A DNA stretch of 64,000 nucleotides from Kribbella monticola (GTDB lineage Bacteria; Actinomycetota; Actinomycetes; Propionibacteriales; Kribbellaceae), in contig NZ_QFXK01000033.1 in the NCBI RefSeq assembly GCF_003261635.1, forward strand, positions 350,902 to 414,901, read 5' to 3'. The translations under genes and the position numbers were made by a program. Positions within the stretch are counted from its first letter, which is position 1; each line of letters starts with the position of its first letter. This document shows, in pieces, positions 51,016 through 59,306 of this stretch. Under the pieces are notes generated by a model. It saw only the letters and a program-made list of their open reading frames with translations, had not been told where the DNA came from and did not search any database.

Positions 51016-51969
51016 TCAGGCGTCCACGGTGCTCAACGCCGGCGCCTCTGTCGTACTGCGTTCGCTCCGGCTGCGGCGGCGGGAGATGCTGACGCCGATG
51101 AGGCAGACCGCACCGCCTGCGAGGGCAAGAGCCGCAGGTCGTTCGCCGAGAAGGAGCCACGCGAGGACGATCGCGACGACTGGCACGAGGTAGGTCGTTG
51201 CGCCCAGCCGGCCCGCCGTCGTACGGCGAAGAGCGAAGGCCCACGTGGTGAAGCCGAGCGCTGTCGGGACCGCGCCGAGGTAGACCACCCACCAGATCGA
51301 CGCAGCGCTCGCCGTACGCAGCTCGTGGAAGAGGGCGGGAGCGAACGGCAGGCAGCTGACCGCTCCGATGGTGCAGGCGAGCCAGGTGACCTGCGCGGCA
51401 GGCAGGCGGTCGAGTAGCGGCTTCTGACTGACCACGCCGACGGCGTACGAGATGGCGGCGATGACGCAGAGCACGACTCCCCAGGTCTCCGCACCGCCGG
51501 TCGAGGTTGACGTACCGATCAGCAGCACGCCGCCGAACGCAACCAGGCTGCCGACGATGAGTTGCCGGGGGAAGCCTTCGCGGAGCATCAGCCCAGCCAG
51601 TACGGCGATCAGTAGGGGAGCGATGTGGACGATCATGGCTGCGGTCCCGGCGTCGAGGCGGCGCTCGGCTGCGTTCAGGGCCACGTTGTAGACGCCGAAC
51701 CAGAGCAGGCCGCAGGCGAGCAGTGGTGGCCAGTCCCGCTTTGCCGGCCACTTCCGGGTGCGAGCTGTCGGCCGAGCGGGTCGGCGGATGAACGGTAGGG
51801 CGCCGAGTGCGACGCTGCCGACCAGGAGGCGGGCCAGTGCCAGAGCGCCGGCCGAGAACTCGGTGCCGACGTGCCGGATCGCCACGAAGGCCGACGCCCA
51901 CAGCACGACTGTGACGGCGGCAGCTCCGGCTGCTTGCAGGTTCGGGGGCGTTTTGACGGTCCTGTTCAC
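51016..51969 (-). CDS. EamA/DMT-family transporter
   Basis: A 317-residue membrane protein with ten helices in two EamA repeats (VTVVLWASAFVAIRHVGTEF first; GVVLCVIAAISYAVGVVSQKPLL second). Ends with a short Arg/Ser-rich cytoplasmic tail. Probably exports an amino acid or related metabolite. The Lrp/AsnC gene is divergent from it, a common pairing in which the regulator senses the exported amino acid. Confidence 0.9.
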   Translation of the reverse strand: MNRTVKTPPNLQAAGAAAVTVVLWASAFVAIRHVGTEFSAGALALARLLVGSVALGALPFIRRPARPTARTRKWPAKRDWPPLLACGLLWFGVYNVALNAAERRLDAGTAAMIVHIAPLLIAVLAGLMLREGFPRQLIVGSLVAFGGVLLIGTSTSTGGAETWGVVLCVIAAISYAVGVVSQKPLLDRLPAAQVTWLACTIGAVSCLPFAPALFHELRTASAASIWWVVYLGAVPTALGFTTWAFALRRTTAGRLGATTYLVPVVAIVLAWLLLGERPAALALAGGAVCLIGVSISRRRSRSERSTTEAPALSTVDA

Positions 51970-51992
51970 TCCTCTAGGCTAGAAGGAGATTG

Positions 51993-52016
51993 ATCGTCTT
52001 TCCATGTCGAAACGAT
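51993..52016. promoter_or_regulatory. Imperfect inverted repeat between DMT transporter and Lrp genes
   Basis: ATCGTCTTTC and GAAACGAT form an 8-bp inverted repeat with one unpaired base, in the 62-bp divergent gap. Lrp/AsnC sites are degenerate palindromes in this position, so it is a candidate operator. Confidence 0.4.
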
Positions 52017-52031
52017 GCCGCGAGGTGCTCG

Positions 52032-52529
52032 ATGGTTTCCGAAATGAACATGAATGATGTCGCTGACCTTCGAACTGATAAACCGGCGCTGGACGAGATC
52101 AATCTCCGGCTGCTCGCCGAGTTGCAGCACGATCCGAGGATCCGGGCCACCGAGCTGGCCCGGCGGCTCGGTGTCTCGGCGCCAACCGTTCGCGAGCGGA
52201 TCACCCGGTTGGAGGAGTCCGGGGTGATCCGGGGTTACCATCTCGATCTCGATCCCGCCGCGCTCGGGCTGCCGGTCGCGGCCTGGGTCCGGCTTCGGCC
52301 GGGGCCCGGTCAGAACCCACGGATCATCGACCTTGCCCGGCGAGTTCCCGAGGTGGTCGAGTGCCACCGCATCTCCGGCGAGGACTGCTTCCTCATCCGC
52401 ATCCAGGTCGCGTCGATCGCCGGTTTGGAGGGCGTCATCGACAAGTTCATCTCCCACGGCGAAACGACGACCTCCTTCATCGTCTCCACCGCCGTCGCCC
52501 CCCGCAACGTCCCCCTCCCCCCACTCTGA
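52032..52529 (+). CDS. Lrp/AsnC-family regulator
   Basis: A 165-residue regulator. The HTH (LDEINLRLLAELQHDPRIRATELARRLGVSAPTVRERITRLEESGVI, about residues 17-62) is followed by a RAM/AsnC ligand domain (VPEVVECHRISGEDCFLIRIQVASIAGLEGVIDKF). ATG 52032 has GAGGTG 5 bp upstream. It probably regulates the divergent DMT exporter in response to an amino acid. Confidence 0.92.
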   Translation: MVSEMNMNDVADLRTDKPALDEINLRLLAELQHDPRIRATELARRLGVSAPTVRERITRLEESGVIRGYHLDLDPAALGLPVAAWVRLRPGPGQNPRIIDLARRVPEVVECHRISGEDCFLIRIQVASIAGLEGVIDKFISHGETTTSFIVSTAVAPRNVPLPPL

Positions 52530-52697
52530 GCACCTCGCGATCCGGTCGGTGAACTCCAACCAGCGTCGAGCCCGGCACGCCCCTCTCGCCGCTGCGAGCC
52601 GGTTGCTGTCCGGTGGGTGAGCCCCGACCAGCGTGGGAGGTGGTCTGCATCACTACGCTGGGGGGCGACTTCAGTGACCCCTGGAAGGACCCTGACC

Positions 52698-53909
52698 ATG
52701 GCTGCCGACAAGTCTGTCCGCAGAGTTGCCCTGCTCACCGCCGGTGGCCTTGCGCCCTGCCTGTCCTCCGCTGTCGGTGGGCTGATCGAGCGCTACACCG
52801 AAGTGGCGCCCGACGTCGAGATCATCGCCTACCTGAACGGGTACCACGGTCTGCTCAGCGGCCGCCACGTCGAGGTGACGCCGGAGGTGCGCGCCAAGGC
52901 CGCGCTGCTGCACAAGTTCGGCGGCAGCCCGATCGGCAACAGCCGGGTGAAGCTGACCAATACGGCCGACCTGGTGAAGCGTGGCCTGATCGCCGACGGC
53001 CAGAACGCGCTGCAGGTGGCGGCCGAGCGGCTGGTCGCCGATGGCGTCGACGTGCTGCACACGATCGGCGGCGACGACACCAATACGACGGCGGCCGACC
53101 TGGCGGCGTACCTGCAGGAGCACGACTACGACCTGACGGTGGTCGGCCTGCCGAAGACCATCGACAACGACGTGATCCCGATCCGGCAGAGCCTGGGTGC
53201 GTGGACCGCTGCCGAGCAGGGCGCGCTGTTCGCCCGCAACGTGGTCGCCGAGCACAGCTCGAACCCGCGGATGCTCGTCGTCCACGAGGTGATGGGCCGC
53301 AACTGCGGATGGTTGACCGCGGCAACGGCTGCGGAGTACCGCAAGTGGGTCACCGCCCAGGACTGGAACCCGGGGATCGGCCTGACCGCCGGCGGCTGGG
53401 ATGTGCACGCGGTTTACGTGCCCGAGGCAACGATCGACCTGGACGCCGAGGCCGAGCGGCTGAAGGCGGTGATGGACGAGAACGACTGCGTCAACATCTT
53501 CCTGTCCGAGGGCGCCGGTGTGCCGTCGATCGTGGCGGAGATGGAGGCGCGCGGCGAGGACGTGCCGCGGGACCCGTTCGGGCACGTGAAGCTGGACACG
53601 ATCAACCCGGGTGCGTGGTTCGCGAAGCAGTTCGCGGAGCGGATCGGTGCGGAGAAGACGATGGTCCAGAAGAGCGGCTACTTCAGCCGCTCGGCCGCCG
53701 CGAACGAGCGCGACCTCGAGCTGATCAAGCAGTGCACCGACTACGCGGTCGACGCGGCGCTGCGCGGCGAGAGCGGCGTGGTCGGCCACGACGAGGAGCG
53801 CGGCGACGAACTGCGCGCGATCGAGTTCCCCCGGATTGCCGGCGGCAAGGAATTCGACCCGTCGGTCGACTGGTTCGCCACCTTGCTGAGCGACATCGGC
53901 CAAGCCTGA
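52698..53909 (+). CDS. pfp: Pyrophosphate-dependent 6-phosphofructokinase
   Basis: A 403-residue phosphofructokinase phosphorylating fructose-6-phosphate in glycolysis. The GGDDTNT motif (residues 124-130) has Asp127 where ATP enzymes have Gly, the mark of pyrophosphate use. PKTIDND (152-158) carries the catalytic Asp, and MGRNCGW follows. The reaction is reversible. The ATG at 52698 has GGAAGGA upstream. A hairpin follows the stop. Confidence 0.93.
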   Translation: MAADKSVRRVALLTAGGLAPCLSSAVGGLIERYTEVAPDVEIIAYLNGYHGLLSGRHVEVTPEVRAKAALLHKFGGSPIGNSRVKLTNTADLVKRGLIADGQNALQVAAERLVADGVDVLHTIGGDDTNTTAADLAAYLQEHDYDLTVVGLPKTIDNDVIPIRQSLGAWTAAEQGALFARNVVAEHSSNPRMLVVHEVMGRNCGWLTAATAAEYRKWVTAQDWNPGIGLTAGGWDVHAVYVPEATIDLDAEAERLKAVMDENDCVNIFLSEGAGVPSIVAEMEARGEDVPRDPFGHVKLDTINPGAWFAKQFAERIGAEKTMVQKSGYFSRSAAANERDLELIKQCTDYAVDAALRGESGVVGHDEERGDELRAIEFPRIAGGKEFDPSVDWFATLLSDIGQA

Positions 53910-53917
53910 CGCGTTGC

Positions 53918-53955
53918 GCCCGTAGTACCGGGGTTTCCGCCCTGGTACTACGGGC
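53918..53955. terminator. Hairpin between pfp and the tyrosine phosphatase gene
   Basis: GCCCGTAGTACC pairs exactly with GGTACTACGGGC, and an inner GGG/CCC extends the stem. It lies between two converging stops. There is no T-run, but position and length fit a bidirectional terminator. Confidence 0.75.
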
Positions 53956-53964
53956 CTCGGGCAA

Positions 53965-54417
53965 CTAGTGGTTCGCCTGCAACCGTTGCACCCAGAGGGC
54001 GGCGGCCTTCTCGATCTGATCCAGTACGTCGTCGAAGCCTGAATCATCGCCGTAGTACGGATCCGGTACGTCGGCGTCGGCAAAGAGCTCGATCGGTACG
54101 GCGAGGTCGGGGCCGCCGTGGTCGCGCAGGATCGCCAGGTGCCCGGAGTCCATCGCGAGCACCAGGTCGCGATCGGTGAACCCCTCGAAGACGCGAGCCC
54201 GGTGCGCGCTCCCGTCGTACCCGTTGCGCGCCAGCACTGCCGCGGCGCGGGAGTCCATCGGGTCGCCCTGGTGCCAGTCGCCCGTACCCGAGCTGGTCAC
54301 CACGACGTCGTCGATACCGGCCTCGGCGAGCTTGGCGCGCAGCACCACCTCACCGATCGGCGACCGGCAGATGTTGCCGGTGCACACCACTTCCACGTGC
54401 CGCACTGTTCGAGTCAT
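53965..54417 (-). CDS. Low-molecular-weight protein tyrosine phosphatase
   Basis: A 150-residue phosphatase. The P-loop VCTGNICRSP holds the nucleophile Cys12 and Arg18, and the general acid is Asp119 in DPYYG. It removes phosphate from phosphotyrosine or low-molecular-weight phosphates; PtpA-type enzymes are its relatives. It starts 7 bp after the upstream membrane-protein gene on the same strand. Confidence 0.93.
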   Translation of the reverse strand: MTRTVRHVEVVCTGNICRSPIGEVVLRAKLAEAGIDDVVVTSSGTGDWHQGDPMDSRAAAVLARNGYDGSAHRARVFEGFTDRDLVLAMDSGHLAILRDHGGPDLAVPIELFADADVPDPYYGDDSGFDDVLDQIEKAAALWVQRLQANH

Positions 54418-54424
54418 GCAGGGC

Positions 54425-54811
54425 TCAGTGGATCTCGGCTTCGTCGGGCAGCAGCAGGTTCAGCAGCATGCCGACCAGGGTGATCACCAGCGATCCGAGC
54501 AACGCGGCGCCGAACCCGCCGACGTGGAACTGGACGTCCAGCTTGCCGGTGATCCAGGACGTCAACAGCAGCATCAACGCGTTGATCACGAAGATCAGCA
54601 GGCCGAGCGTCAGGATGATGAACGGCAGCGAGAGCAGCTTGGCGATCGGCTTCACCACCGCGTTCACGATGCCGAAGATCGCCGCCACGATCAGCAGGGT
54701 CAGGATGCGACGCCCGGTGGTCGCTCCCTGCAGCGTGATCCCGCTGACAACCCAACTCGCGACAGCCAGCGCAACGGCATTGGCCAGCAACTTGATGATC
54801 AAGTTCTTCAT
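54425..54811 (-). CDS. Phage-holin-family (DUF360-like) four-helix membrane protein
   Basis: A 128-residue membrane protein with four hydrophobic helices and the family phrases GIVNAVVKPIAKLLSLPFIILTLGL and FVINALMLLLTSWI. Despite the name, these small proteins are chromosomal and widespread; function unknown. ATG 54811. It is probably co-transcribed with the tyrosine phosphatase. Confidence 0.88.
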   Translation of the reverse strand: MKNLIIKLLANAVALAVASWVVSGITLQGATTGRRILTLLIVAAIFGIVNAVVKPIAKLLSLPFIILTLGLLIFVINALMLLLTSWITGKLDVQFHVGGFGAALLGSLVITLVGMLLNLLLPDEAEIH

Positions 54812-54945
54812 ACCTAGATCCTGCCACCTGGAGGTCCACCAACCCCGAACCCACAATCAACACGCCGTACTACGCGCGCCCGGGCACCGAAGACGAGTGG
54901 CTGGGAGCAGGCGGCCAGGGAGTGACGGGGAGCCGTCGTACTGGG

Positions 54946-55614
54946 TCAGGTTGGTGGGGTGGTGATGGCTTCGAGGAGGGATTCTTCGGCGCCGGCCAGG
55001 TGGCGGCGGAGTTCTTCCACGCATTCGTCGAGGTCGCCTTTTTCCAGCAGGCGGACGAGTTTGCGGTGCGAGGCGACCTGTTGTTTGGCGTCCTGGCGGA
55101 GGGCGTCGACGCGGGCGAGGGCGAGTCTGGCTTCGCCGGTGATCGAGTCGGCGGTGGCGATCAGGCGGGCGCTGCCGGTGAGGGCGACGAGGCTGCGGTG
55201 GATCGCCAGGTGGGTCTCGGTCATCGCCTCCGGGTCGGCGCCTTCCTTGGCGGTGGCGGCAAAGGTGCGCATCGCGGCGCGGACCCGTTCCCGGGCGACT
55301 TCGTCGGCGTCGAACCAGGCGCGGATCCCGGCGGATTCCAGCACGAACCGGGCCTTGCAGATGTCCGCGACGGCGGCCGGGTGCAGGATCGCGACGCTGA
55401 CGCCCTTGTTCGGCTCACGGACGGCGAGGCCCTCGGTGACCAGCATGGTCATCGCTTCCCGGACCGTACTCCGGGCGACGCCGAGCGCCTCGGCCAGCGG
55501 CTGCTCGCGCAACGGCGTACCGGGCTCCAGGTCGCCCGCGAACAAAGCGGTGCGCAGCGCGTCGACCACCCGGTCCACCGTGGTCGAGCGGTCGACTCGC
55601 AGCCGTTCGTACAT
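54946..55614 (-). CDS. GntR-family regulator (FadR/FCD type)
   Basis: A 222-residue regulator with a winged HTH (LREQPLAEALGVARSTVREAMTMLVTEGLAVREPNKGVSV, about residues 35-74) and a helical FCD ligand domain (ICKARFVLESAGIRAWF...ETHLAIHRSLVALTGS). FadR-type proteins bind TNGTNNNACNA sites. One perfect example lies 2.6 kb away before the DDAH-like gene (58230-58248), making that gene a candidate target. Confidence 0.9.
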   Translation of the reverse strand: MYERLRVDRSTTVDRVVDALRTALFAGDLEPGTPLREQPLAEALGVARSTVREAMTMLVTEGLAVREPNKGVSVAILHPAAVADICKARFVLESAGIRAWFDADEVARERVRAAMRTFAATAKEGADPEAMTETHLAIHRSLVALTGSARLIATADSITGEARLALARVDALRQDAKQQVASHRKLVRLLEKGDLDECVEELRRHLAGAEESLLEAITTPPT

Positions 55615-55783
55615 AAACCGATTCTCGTCTAGTCAGGGGCCGTTGTCGCGCGGGCGCACCCGGGTGGACAACTACCTGTGGATAACTTTCGACATAATGA
55701 CCTGGTTTTCGGGCAGTCTGTTCCTTGGTGTCCGCCCCTCCCCCCGGCAAGGGGAGAGTCACTGACTGCGCGAGGAGAAGGCG

Positions 55784-57385
55784 ATGGAAGGCAAGACGTT
55801 ACCGATACTCGGTGGCATCGGCCTCATCCTGGTGCTGCCGCTGCTGATCGTCCTCGCCATGCTCGGCGGTGCACTGGGCGCCCTCGGCAGCGACACCTGT
55901 AGCGACTCGGGCGCCGCCGACTCGGCTGCCGCGTTCGGCTGGCCGACCTCCTCGCACGACAAGGCCGCCGGCTGGAGCGACCAGCACAAGGGCCTCGACT
56001 TCAACGTCAAGAAGGACAGCCCGGTGCTGGCCGCCGAGGACGGCGAGGTCACCTCGGTCTCCGGCGACTGGATCCGGATCAAGCACGAGGAAGGCGTCGA
56101 GACCCGGTACGAGTACTTCAGCTCCAAGTCGGTCCACGTCGGCCAGAAGGTCAAGCGGGGCGACGAGATCGGCAAGTCCGGATCGGGCAGCGAGACCGAG
56201 CCCGGTCTGAGCGGCGAGCACCTGCACTTCGAGCTCTGGGTCGACACCGACGGCAAGGGCCACATCGAGTCGGTCGATCCCAAGGACCAGATCGGCGACT
56301 CCGCCGCGCCGGGCTCGACCGGTGGGTGCAGTTGCGGTGGGCCGCTGAGCGGCTCCAACAACCAGCAGAAGGCCTTCAACTACTTCGTCTCCAACGGCTA
56401 CACCAAGGAGCAGTCGGCCGGCATCGTCGGCAACATGATCGACGAGTCGTCGGTCGAGCCGATGCGCAAGCAGAACACCCTGCCGGGCACGAAGACCCCG
56501 GCGGCCGAGGTCGACCAGCCCGGTACGGCGAACGACTACGGCGGCGGCTGGGGCATCGTCCAGTGGACGCCGCCGAGCAAGATGATCACCCCGTCGAGAT
56601 CGTCGGGCGCCAAGGACGAGCAGATCGAGACGCTCGAGTTCCAGCTCGACTTCCTGAAGGTCCAGCTGTCCGGCAAGGGCCCGGCCGCCGAAGGTCAGGC
56701 CGGCACCATGCTGAAGGCGGCCAAGACCGTCGAGGACGCCGCGGTCGCCTTCGCCCGGTACTACGAGCGCTTCGGCGGCAGCGAGGATCCGAACCATCCG
56801 CGCTACGCCAAGAGCAAGGCGTCGGCCAAGGAGGTGCTCGCCAACTTCGGCAACGGGGTGGGGTCTGGTGCCGCCGGTGGCTGCGCGGGTGCGGGCAACG
56901 GCAGCATCGTGGACACCGCGTTCGGCCTGGCCTGGCGCGACCGGGGCCACGGGCAGGAGAAGGAGGACGCGACCCCGGCGTACCAGAAGGCGATGCCGGA
57001 GTTCAACGGGTCCACCGGGACGTGGCCGTTCAGCGACTGTGGTGTCTATGTCGCTACCGTGATGGTGATGAGCGGTGTGGACAAGGACTACGTCAAACGT
57101 GGGACGGGCGGTCAGCGCGACTACGTCCAGGGCTCGAGCAAGTACCAGGTGTTCGAGAATCTCAACAACGTCGGTCAGTTGCAGCCGGGCGACATCTTCG
57201 TCAACGACGGCCACACCTACATCTACGTCGGGACGTTCAAGGGCACGGACGGCAAGACCTGGAACGCGCTGTCGGCCTCGCTGGGATCGAGTGCCGGCGA
57301 CGGCCGGGTGCCACAACCGTCGATCGTCCAGTTCGTCGACCAGCACGGCCAGTACACGGTCGCCCGGATCAAGAAGCAGGGGTAG
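55784..57385 (+). CDS. Membrane-anchored three-domain cell-wall hydrolase (M23 + tail-lysozyme-like + C40/CHAP-like)
   Basis: A 533-residue protein with one N-terminal helix (about 8-34). Domain 1 (about 50-165) is M23-like with His68, Asp72 and His146-x-His148, but the usual YxHLS His is replaced (YEYFS). Domain 2 (about 190-355) resembles phage tail lysozyme (AGIVGNMIDESS, candidate Glu221; GGGWGIVQWTP). Domain 3 (about 370-533) has Cys419 (FSDCGVYVA) and His477 (NDGHTYIYVG), like NlpC/P60 or CHAP amidases. It would cut glycan and peptide bonds. The 3-bp gap to the PEGA gene indicates one operon. Confidence 0.8.
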   Translation: MEGKTLPILGGIGLILVLPLLIVLAMLGGALGALGSDTCSDSGAADSAAAFGWPTSSHDKAAGWSDQHKGLDFNVKKDSPVLAAEDGEVTSVSGDWIRIKHEEGVETRYEYFSSKSVHVGQKVKRGDEIGKSGSGSETEPGLSGEHLHFELWVDTDGKGHIESVDPKDQIGDSAAPGSTGGCSCGGPLSGSNNQQKAFNYFVSNGYTKEQSAGIVGNMIDESSVEPMRKQNTLPGTKTPAAEVDQPGTANDYGGGWGIVQWTPPSKMITPSRSSGAKDEQIETLEFQLDFLKVQLSGKGPAAEGQAGTMLKAAKTVEDAAVAFARYYERFGGSEDPNHPRYAKSKASAKEVLANFGNGVGSGAAGGCAGAGNGSIVDTAFGLAWRDRGHGQEKEDATPAYQKAMPEFNGSTGTWPFSDCGVYVATVMVMSGVDKDYVKRGTGGQRDYVQGSSKYQVFENLNNVGQLQPGDIFVNDGHTYIYVGTFKGTDGKTWNALSASLGSSAGDGRVPQPSIVQFVDQHGQYTVARIKKQG

Positions 57386-57388
57386 GGA

Positions 57389-57991
57389 ATGGACGAGAGC
57401 AGGCGGTTGTGGGTGCTGAGCGGCACGGTGGTGGTGATCGTGCTGGTCGTGCTCGGCGGCTACCTCGCCTTCCGCGGCAGCCCGGAGCACAACGTCTCGG
57501 TCCGCTCGGTGCCGAACGACCTGACCCTGACCCTGGACGGCAAGCAGGTCGCGGCCAACGGCGTCCTCAAGATCAAAGAGGGCGAGCACACGTTGACCGG
57601 TGAGCGGCGCGGGTTCCAGAGCTACACCGAGACCATCAACGTCCGCGGCGACACCGACGTGAAGATGTTCCTGTTCTCCAACGGCGACGTCGGGCGGGAG
57701 TGGGAGAAGAACCACCCGGACCAGGTGCTCGAGACCGAGGCGGAGCAAGGCCGGCGGTACCAGGAACGCACCGACCGGCTCACCCAGAACTACCCGATCC
57801 TGCAGGAGCTGCCGTACGTCGGGCCGGGTTTCACGGTCAACTACGGCGCCTCCAAGGCCGACCCGACCAATCCGGAGAAGCTGGCCTTCTACATCAAGAT
57901 CACCTTCCCCGACGGCAAGAAGGCCTCGATGGACTGGCTGATCGGACACGGCTACGAGCCGTCCGACCTGGAGATCATCTACACCAAGTAG
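57389..57991 (+). CDS. Membrane-anchored PEGA-domain protein
   Basis: A 200-residue protein with one N-terminal helix (about 8-28), then a PEGA-type beta domain (about 35-95: SVPNDLTLTLDGKQVAANGVLKIKEGEHTLTGERRGF) and a unique C-terminal domain (about 125-200: YPILQELPYVGPGFTVNYG...DPTNPEKLAFYIKITF). PEGA domains are found in surface and secretion-associated proteins. It is coupled to the wall hydrolase and probably works with it at the envelope. Confidence 0.72.
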   Translation: MDESRRLWVLSGTVVVIVLVVLGGYLAFRGSPEHNVSVRSVPNDLTLTLDGKQVAANGVLKIKEGEHTLTGERRGFQSYTETINVRGDTDVKMFLFSNGDVGREWEKNHPDQVLETEAEQGRRYQERTDRLTQNYPILQELPYVGPGFTVNYGASKADPTNPEKLAFYIKITFPDGKKASMDWLIGHGYEPSDLEIIYTK

Positions 57992-58069
57992 TCCCATCCC
58001 GGCCGCTGGCACGACACCGCTCCGCCCTCTCGTCTGCTGCGCCAGGGGCTGCCGTACGGCGGTCCGTCA

Positions 58070-58200
58070 TTCACCGACCCGCGTTCTGCGCCAGCGACAC
58101 CTGCCCGGGCGCTGCTGTTCTGCCGTTCACCGACCCGTGTTCTGCGCCAGTGACACCTGTCCGGGCGGCTGCTGTTGTGTCGTTCACCTGACCCGTGTTG
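58070..58200. repeat. 56-57 bp tandem repeat, about 2.3 copies
   Basis: Copies begin with TTCACCGACCC at 58070 and 58126 and TTCACCTGACCC at 58183. Copies one and two differ by about seven substitutions and one extra base; copy three is partial. The unit also contains TTCTGCGCCAG and CACCTG. Non-coding; possibly mobile small repeat or slippage product. Confidence 0.8.
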
Positions 58201-58217
58201 ACGTCGGCCGGAGCGGA

Positions 58218-58280
58218 CCTGCACACTGACTGATTGTCGGACAATCAGAGAATCCGTCAATGACGGACAGAGTGTGCAGG
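58218..58280. promoter_or_regulatory. Nested inverted repeats with a FadR-type palindrome before the DDAH-like gene
   Basis: An outer 10-bp pair (CCTGCACACT 58218-58227 and AGTGTGCAGG 58271-58280) encloses a perfect 19-bp palindrome CTGATTGTC-G-GACAATCAG (58230-58248) and a smaller TCCGTC-AAT-GACGGA (58253-58267). The 19-bp element contains TTGTCGGACAA, an exact match to the FadR-subfamily GntR consensus TNGTNNNACNA. The outer arm ends 8 bp before the ATG at 58289. Confidence 0.75.
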
Positions 58281-58288
58281 GGTGGTTC

Positions 58289-59179
58289 ATGGGGCAGCAG
58301 CTGGGGTGGGGTCGCCGGTATCTGATGGTCCGGCCGGACCACTTCCGGATCGACTACGTGATCAATCCGTACATGTCGACCCAGGATCAGCCCGACCCCG
58401 AGCTGGCGATGCGCCAGTGGAACTCGCTCCGGCTGGCGATCATCGACGCCGGCGGTGAGGTCGAGGTCCTCGAGCAGCGGCCCGACTCGCCCGACATGGT
58501 CTACGCGATGAACCTCGGCCTGGCCACCGCGCCGACCGAGGACGCGCCCCGCGGCCGCGCGATGCTCTCGCACATGCGGTTCGAACCGCGCCGCAAGGAA
58601 TCGCTGACCGCGGCCGAGTGGTTCACCGGCCGCGGCTTCGAGCTGGACCGGACCGGCGGCGACGGGGTCGGCCCGCACTTCGAGTCGGGCGACGCCTTCG
58701 TCTTCGGCGACAGCCTGGTCGTCGGGTACGGCCCGCGTACCGAAGAGGAGGCCCTCAAGCACCTCGCCGCCGGCTGGAACATCCGGGTCCGCGGGCTGCG
58801 CATCACGCACGAGGGCATGTACCACCTCGACCTGCCGTTCTGCCCGATCGACAGCACGCACGCGCTGGTCTACCCGCCCGCGCTCGATGCTGCCAGCCAG
58901 GCCGAGCTGTTCGGCATCGTGCCCGAGCCGATCGTGCTCACCGACGAGGAGGCGTTCGCGTTCAGCGGCAACTCCCTGGTCGTGAACGACACCGTGATCA
59001 TGCCGGCCTGCTCGACGCGGCTGCACGACATCCTCACCGGCCTGGGGCTGCGGGTTGTCGTACTGGACCTGTCCGAGTTCCACAAGGGTGGTGGGTCGGC
59101 GCGCTGCATGACCAACCCGCTCGATTTCGACCTTGCCGCCGCCAGTGTCGTCGGCGGCGAGGTCGTTCTTCCTGGTTGA
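58289..59179 (+). CDS. Dimethylarginine dimethylaminohydrolase (DDAH)/amidinotransferase-family protein
   Basis: A 296-residue beta/alpha-propeller hydrolase of the guanidino-modifying superfamily. MVRPDHFRIDYVINPYM at the start, GPHFESGDAFVFGDSLVVG, YHLDLPFCPID (His179) and KGGGSARCMTNPLD (nucleophile Cys273) are recognisable. DDAH converts methylarginine to citrulline and methylamine; related enzymes use other guanidines. The ATG at 58289 has AGGGG upstream; a GTG at 58274 lies in the outer inverted repeat. Probably controlled by the GntR at 54946. Confidence 0.9.
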   Translation: MGQQLGWGRRYLMVRPDHFRIDYVINPYMSTQDQPDPELAMRQWNSLRLAIIDAGGEVEVLEQRPDSPDMVYAMNLGLATAPTEDAPRGRAMLSHMRFEPRRKESLTAAEWFTGRGFELDRTGGDGVGPHFESGDAFVFGDSLVVGYGPRTEEEALKHLAAGWNIRVRGLRITHEGMYHLDLPFCPIDSTHALVYPPALDAASQAELFGIVPEPIVLTDEEAFAFSGNSLVVNDTVIMPACSTRLHDILTGLGLRVVVLDLSEFHKGGGSARCMTNPLDFDLAAASVVGGEVVLPG

Positions 59180-59306
59180 TCAGATTGTCCACCTCGGCTC
59201 CGGCGCCGCAGCGCAAAGGCGGTCGCTGCGCCGGGGCGAGGGGGCAATTTGCCGAGTCTTCGGCGATGGGGTTCTACGGCGGCGGGACAGCGATTAACCT
59301 GCGGGC

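Larger units (their letters stand above)
57992..58288. other. Non-coding stretch with tandem repeats and nested inverted repeats
   Basis: 297 bp without a credible gene. It holds a 56-57 bp tandem repeat (58070-58200) and, next to the DDAH-like gene, a set of nested inverted repeats (58218-58280), both listed separately. Confidence 0.7.

Noticed and set aside
54425..54811. Prophage remnant suggested by the holin-family name
   Set aside because: This family is a common chromosomal membrane protein; no other phage genes are nearby.
55663..55685. Two DnaA-box-like 9-mers (GGTGGACAA and TGTGGATAA) upstream of the wall hydrolase
   Set aside because: Only two sites, no AT-rich unwinding element and no dnaA/dnaN/parAB genes nearby; not an origin. 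Possibly chance, possibly a minor DnaA site.
55784..57991. Integrative conjugative element
   Set aside because: The hydrolase resembles conjugation muramidases, but no integrase, relaxase, FtsK/TraB, other type IV secretion gene or attachment repeats were found in the flanks.
55799..58012. Long antisense open frame opposite the wall hydrolase and PEGA genes
   Set aside because: Composition is that of an antisense shadow (Val/Arg/Asp/His-rich), no motif or ribosome site, while the sense frames have clear domains.
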